DNA from: a virus
DNA: 26,218 nt
Virus record (IMG/VR): IMGVR_UViG_3300009151_005621
Span: 1 to 26,218 of that record
Direction: 5' to 3' (one strand)
Shown here: positions 23,434 through 26,218 of the stretch, piece after piece
Position numbering within the stretch: the first letter of the stretch is position 1
Layout of the letters: each line of letters begins with the position of its first letter
Notes under the pieces: generated by a model
What the model saw: the letters and a program-made list of their open reading frames with translations, nothing else
Databases searched by the model: none
What the model was told of the DNA's origin: nothing
Position numbers and translations under genes: made by a program

Positions 23434-23958
23434 ATGGATAATAAATATAAAAATAAATTAACTTCTATTATTGAAGATTGCGGTTTTGATAGAACACGTA
23501 AAGCTAATCAAAAAGAAATAGAACAAGCTTTATTTGAAGCTACAAAACCTGGATATCCGCCTGAAGAAGCTCAAGATCCAAGTTCAAAAGAAGGAATTTC
23601 CAATGCAATTGCTTCTGAATTTTTTGCTCGTTGTAGAGCTCTAGCTACAACTACTCATTTTGCTCATTTAAGTACAGATTCTTTTTCGGAACATTCTGCT
23701 CTAACAACTTTTTATGTAGAAATTGTTGAAACTGTAGATAAATTCTGTGAAGCTTATATTGGATTATATGGTAAATTTATTAGTTTGCCTCCAATTGCTG
23801 CTGAAATGAAAATCGCAGTTGATGCTATTATAGAATTTAGGGATTGGATTTCTAAAAATAGAGGATTAATTACTGATGATACTTCTATGCAAAATATAAT
23901 TGACGAATCTGTTGAATTATGCAATACTACAATTTATAAATTACAAAAATTGAAATAA
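23434..23958 (+). CDS. Helical-bundle phage protein (DUF5856-like)
   Basis: 174 residues. The core LATTTHFAHLSTDSFSEHSA, LTTFYVEIVETVDKFCEAYI and GLYGKF has the His/Glu spacing of a phage family with a Dps/ferritin-like four-helix layout (DUF5856, from memory). The N-terminal 40 residues are polar and variable. GGCAGGATAAA precedes the ATG. Whether the His and Glu residues bind metal is not known. Part of the late block of small genes. Confidence 0.75.
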   Translation: MDNKYKNKLTSIIEDCGFDRTRKANQKEIEQALFEATKPGYPPEEAQDPSSKEGISNAIASEFFARCRALATTTHFAHLSTDSFSEHSALTTFYVEIVETVDKFCEAYIGLYGKFISLPPIAAEMKIAVDAIIEFRDWISKNRGLITDDTSMQNIIDESVELCNTTIYKLQKLK

Positions 23959-23970
23959 CTGGTATTTGTT

Positions 23971-24162
23971 ATGATGACTGTCAAAGAGGCAACCCCAATG
24001 ATCCATTATAATAATTATAACGATAAAGAAATATTATCAAAAAGTAATATGGCAAAAAGACTTAACTTATTGCGATCTTTAGAAAATTATTCTCATAAAC
24101 TAGATAAATTACTTGAACAAACATCAAAAATAGAAGATATTTCTCTAAAGGTGGGCAGATAA
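23971..24162 (+). CDS. Small helical protein of unknown function
   Basis: 63 residues starting at ATG 23971; an ATG directly follows, and other in-frame starts exist, so the start is uncertain. Basic and helical in the second half (LNLLRSLENYSHKLDKLLEQ), a possible short coiled coil. The last codons overlap the next ATG (TAATG), a sign of coupling. Probably works with the coiled-coil membrane protein that follows, judged by context only. Confidence 0.6.
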   Translation: MMTVKEATPMIHYNNYNDKEILSKSNMAKRLNLLRSLENYSHKLDKLLEQTSKIEDISLKVGR

Positions 24163-24620
24163 TGGCAGATAATTCAACGTTGCATGATGTAAAAGTCGAA
24201 ACGTTATCGGAATTAAAAGTTGAAGTTGCAGTCTTAAAACAAGAAGTCGGATTTATTAATAGGCTTTTTAGTAGAATCGAAGACGTAATTGATAAAATCG
24301 ATACTCAACATGCAGCAGTATTAGATAAAACTACGAAAATAGAATATAACCTTCTTAATACTAAAGATGAATTAGAAGATTTATATAAAATATTAGAAGA
24401 CTCTGAGAAAAATATTTCAAGTAGAATTAATGCTATTGAGAAGTTATTAACAGAGGAAATTAATTCTATGAATAAAATTTTAACTGATAGAGTTGATAAA
24501 AATGAAGCCAAGACTGTAGACCTATTACAATACAAATGGTTATTGTGGGGCGGCGGTGTAGTTGTTTTATGGATATTTTCAAATATTGATATGCTCAAAA
24601 AATTATTTGTAATAAAATAA
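24162..24620 (+). CDS. Coiled-coil protein with C-terminal membrane anchor
   Basis: 152 residues. Residues about 15-115 are an extended heptad-like coiled coil (LKVEVAVLKQEVGFINRLFS, then DELEDLYKILEDSEKNISSR). One membrane segment follows at 125-142 (KWLLWGGGVVVLWIFSNI) and a short basic tail. AAGGTGG precedes the ATG. The layout, a long soluble helix tethered by a C-terminal helix, is seen in several small phage membrane proteins; whether it serves lysis, membrane-bound assembly or exclusion cannot be told. Last gene before the terminator at 24653. Confidence 0.78.
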   Translation: MADNSTLHDVKVETLSELKVEVAVLKQEVGFINRLFSRIEDVIDKIDTQHAAVLDKTTKIEYNLLNTKDELEDLYKILEDSEKNISSRINAIEKLLTEEINSMNKILTDRVDKNEAKTVDLLQYKWLLWGGGVVVLWIFSNIDMLKKLFVIK

Positions 24621-24623
24621 TGC

Positions 24624-24652
24624 TTTACTTTTTTATCTTTTCGTAGTATAAT
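24624..24652 (+). promoter_or_regulatory. Sigma70-like promoter for the primase gene
   Basis: TATAAT (24647-24652) is perfect; TTTACT (24624-24629) is a 4-of-6 -35 box at exactly 17 bases. As in the other two promoters, GC precedes the -35 box. The expected start near 24659 lies within the 5' arm of the following hairpin. Confidence 0.75.
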
Positions 24653-24681
24653 AAGCCTGAATATAAACTTCAGGCTTTTTT
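24653..24681 (+). terminator. Rho-independent terminator directly before the primase ATG
   Basis: AAGCCTGAA (24653-24661) pairs perfectly with TTCAGGCTT (24669-24677) around a 7-base loop, followed by a T-run to 24681. It should stop transcripts coming from the late block. RNA started at the overlapping promoter lacks most of the 5' arm and should escape. Confidence 0.88.
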
Positions 24682-24684
24682 ATT

Positions 24685-25686
24685 ATGAGCATTTGGATAG
24701 ATAGAAAATACATTTTAATGTTATCACCTAAGTTGGAACTCTTTAAACAAAAGAATACCAACTTGTACACCATGCGTTGCCCATATTGCGGCGACTCACA
24801 AAAAATGAAATCAAAAACTCGTGGATTCGTTTATGCAAAAAACGATAATTATTTCTACACGTGTTTTAATTGCGATAAAGGAACAACTCTTAGATCTTTG
24901 CTTGGTTATCTAGATCCTTATCTAGAACAAGAATATATCATGGAAAATTTCCAGGAAAAATTTACTGGAAAGAAAACTAATTCTATTGATAAACCTGCAA
25001 TTCCAAAATTTAAAATTCAAGATAAAAAAATAGATTTACCTACTATTGCTGATTTAGACGACGATCATATTGCTAAAAAGTATATCTTAGATCGCAAAAT
25101 ACCAGAAAAATATCTTAAATATCTATTTTTTACCGATGATTTTAAAGCTTTTGTTGAATCCGTTTCTGATAAAAAACTTGATCAAACTGGTCCAAGGGTA
25201 ATCATTCCATTTTATTCTAGATCTGGTGATTTAGTTGCATTTCAGGGAAGAGCTCTTGATAGTTATTCCATGAGATATATAACAGTAAAGATTGACAGGG
25301 AACAAGAAAAGATTTTTGGATTGGATAAAGTTGATCCAATGAAACCAATAATGGTATGTGAGGGTCCATTTGATTCTTTATTCCTTCCTAATGCGATCGC
25401 AACTGCAGACTCAAATTTGTCCGCTGCAGCTAATGTGTTTGATAAGAGTAAGTTGATACTCATTCCGGATTGCGAGCCTAGAAACGCCAATATCGTTAAA
25501 AATATCGGGAAGTTTATTAAGAATGGGTTCTCTGTTTGTTTATTACCAGAATCGATTGGAGTTAAGGATATTAATGATGCAATAAAAAATGGCTTGACAC
25601 AGGAGGAATTATTAGTTATAATAAGTAATAACACCTTCTCTGGGTTACGAGCTGAACTGGAATACTTAAATTGGAAGAAAATATGA
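24685..25686 (+). CDS. 61: gp61 DNA primase
   Basis: Makes RNA primers at the fork with gp41. Zinc-binding cysteines at 32/35 (RCPYCGD) and 60/63 (CFNC) as in T4 gp61. RVIIPFYSRSGDLVAFQGRA (171-190) is the conserved primase core. The TOPRIM domain follows, with MVCEGPFDSLF (223-233, Glu226) and LIPDCEPRN (259-267, Asp262 and Glu264). 333 residues against 342 in T4. The start gives SIWIDRKY, matching the T4 N-terminus. The ATG lies only 3 bases after the terminator T-run with no good ribosome site, so its leader is very short (about 25 bases) and initiation may be weak. Confidence 0.95.
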   Translation: MSIWIDRKYILMLSPKLELFKQKNTNLYTMRCPYCGDSQKMKSKTRGFVYAKNDNYFYTCFNCDKGTTLRSLLGYLDPYLEQEYIMENFQEKFTGKKTNSIDKPAIPKFKIQDKKIDLPTIADLDDDHIAKKYILDRKIPEKYLKYLFFTDDFKAFVESVSDKKLDQTGPRVIIPFYSRSGDLVAFQGRALDSYSMRYITVKIDREQEKIFGLDKVDPMKPIMVCEGPFDSLFLPNAIATADSNLSAAANVFDKSKLILIPDCEPRNANIVKNIGKFIKNGFSVCLLPESIGVKDINDAIKNGLTQEELLVIISNNTFSGLRAELEYLNWKKI

Positions 25687-25865
25687 CAACTAAAATAGAA
25701 AAAATTAATGCTAGCGAAGATGGAAATACGAAATTCCTTATTGATGGTCTAGAATACATGAGAGTTAGTGGCATTTGGTTTAGATGGGATAAATATCAGG
25801 TAAAATATATTCCCGAAGATAGACCGGAATTGGAAAGTTTATATTTGGAGACTTTTGGAAAATGA
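25683..25865 (+). CDS. 60-residue phage protein of unknown function
   Basis: ATG at 25683 overlaps the primase stop, with GGAAGAA (25673-25679) as ribosome site; the frame is open to a TTG at 25671, but the ATG is better placed. Compact, mixed strand and charge: FLIDGLEYMRVSGIWFRWDK looks like a small beta unit, followed by YIPEDRPELESLYLETFGK. No recognised family. The stop overlaps the thyX start, so it sits in a tight coupled trio with primase and thyX. Confidence 0.72.
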   Translation: MTTKIEKINASEDGNTKFLIDGLEYMRVSGIWFRWDKYQVKYIPEDRPELESLYLETFGK

Positions 25866-26218
25866 TTACAGCTAAAATGATTGCAGATTCTTATTACGAT
25901 TTTGATAATAGAATTTGTACTTTACAATTAAAATACCCTAGATTTATTCATGCTGAGTTTATGACGCATCGAGTATTTTCTAGATCTGCGTCTAGTTCCA
26001 GAGCAATTCCAATTAGTAAAATTATTTCTCAAGTTTGGAATGATCCAGCTATGCCAGTTTACTGGGGTGCCAATGAGTCCGGTATGCAAGCCAATGCTGA
26101 ATTAACTGGATGGAAATTATCTGCTGCTAAATTTATTTGGAAAACTTCAGCTAAAGTTGCTTGCGTTTTTGCTTATGGGTTTAGTAAAATTGGATTACAT
26201 AAACAGATTGGCAATAGA
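25862..26218 (+). CDS. thyX: FAD-dependent thymidylate synthase ThyX (5' part, runs off the window)
   Basis: 119 codons are visible. ThyX uses FADH2 and methylenetetrahydrofolate to convert dUMP to dTMP. The signature region is THRVFSRSASSSRAIP (35-50), the phage-type form of the RHRxxSxNxxSxR motif with Thr for the first Arg and Ser for the Asn. PVYWGANESGMQA (65-77) is also typical of the phage group. It uses the dUMP made by the dCMP deaminase at 853. Starts by ATGA overlap; the remainder lies beyond the right edge. Confidence 0.93.
   Translation, partial: MITAKMIADSYYDFDNRICTLQLKYPRFIHAEFMTHRVFSRSASSSRAIPISKIISQVWNDPAMPVYWGANESGMQANAELTGWKLSAAKFIWKTSAKVACVFAYGFSKIGLHKQIGNR

Noticed and set aside
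1-26218. CRISPR arrays, insertion sequences, tRNA genes or attachment sites
   Set aside because: No regularly spaced repeats, transposase motifs or cloverleaf sequences were seen in reading both strands by eye.

Overview
The window is about 26 kb of a T4-like (Straboviridae/Kyanoviridae-type) myovirus genome. All supported genes are on the + strand, packed head to tail with ATGA-type or longer overlaps, and the DNA is very AT-rich. The family is fixed by gp43 (family B DNA polymerase), UvsX, gp41 helicase and gp61 primase, with dCMP deaminase and ThyX for dTMP supply. An Hsp20-type chaperone, a TATAAATA late-promoter octamer and several small conserved genes fit T4-like phages of aquatic bacteria (cyanophages, pelagiphage-like viruses). 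The host cannot be named from the sequence. The host-type promoters are near-perfect sigma70 sites.

Layout. 44-472: Hsp20 gene, closed by a strong terminator. 526-8717: a sigma70 promoter, then a small unknown gene, dCMP deaminase, a small unknown gene, gp43, UvsX, a small membrane-protein locus, an unknown gene and gp41. gp43 is a fractured gene: its N-terminal half (1679-3769) and C-terminal half (4789-5724) end and begin in the two parts of a split intein placed inside the catalytic YxDTDS motif, and a free-standing Vsr-like (PD-(D/E)XK) endonuclease gene lies between them. 8714-19038: fourteen genes for glycan or nucleotide-sugar work (glycosyltransferases of several folds, a cupin, two methyltransferases, a HAD-nucleotidyltransferase fusion, a GDPD-like mini-protein, an epimerase). 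The last gene has its own sigma70 promoter, which overlaps a palindrome. 19039-24620: a late-promoter block with a ligase-like nucleotidyltransferase carrying a T4-type capsid-targeting N-terminus, an NMNAT-like adenylyltransferase, a P-loop kinase, a His-rich basic protein and several small conserved genes, one of them a 58-codon gene with the same targeting-like N-terminus. 24624-26218: an interlocked promoter/terminator, then gp61 primase, a 60-residue protein and the 5' part of thyX.

How the genes work together. gp43, UvsX, gp41 and gp61 are replication and recombination proteins, and dCMP deaminase and ThyX feed dTMP. Active polymerase should require two polypeptides joined by protein trans-splicing. 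In T4, gp41 and gp61 lie close together; here about 16 kb of accessory genes separate them. The glycan genes probably decorate the virion or alter the host surface (inference). The ligase-like, adenylyltransferase and kinase genes look like a late, possibly virion-packaged nucleotide or nucleic-acid-end-processing set (inference).

The strongest finds are the fractured polymerase gene with a near-copy of the motif C target at its breakpoint, the capsid-targeted enzyme set, the frame-disrupted membrane gene between uvsX and gp41, and promoter/hairpin overlaps.
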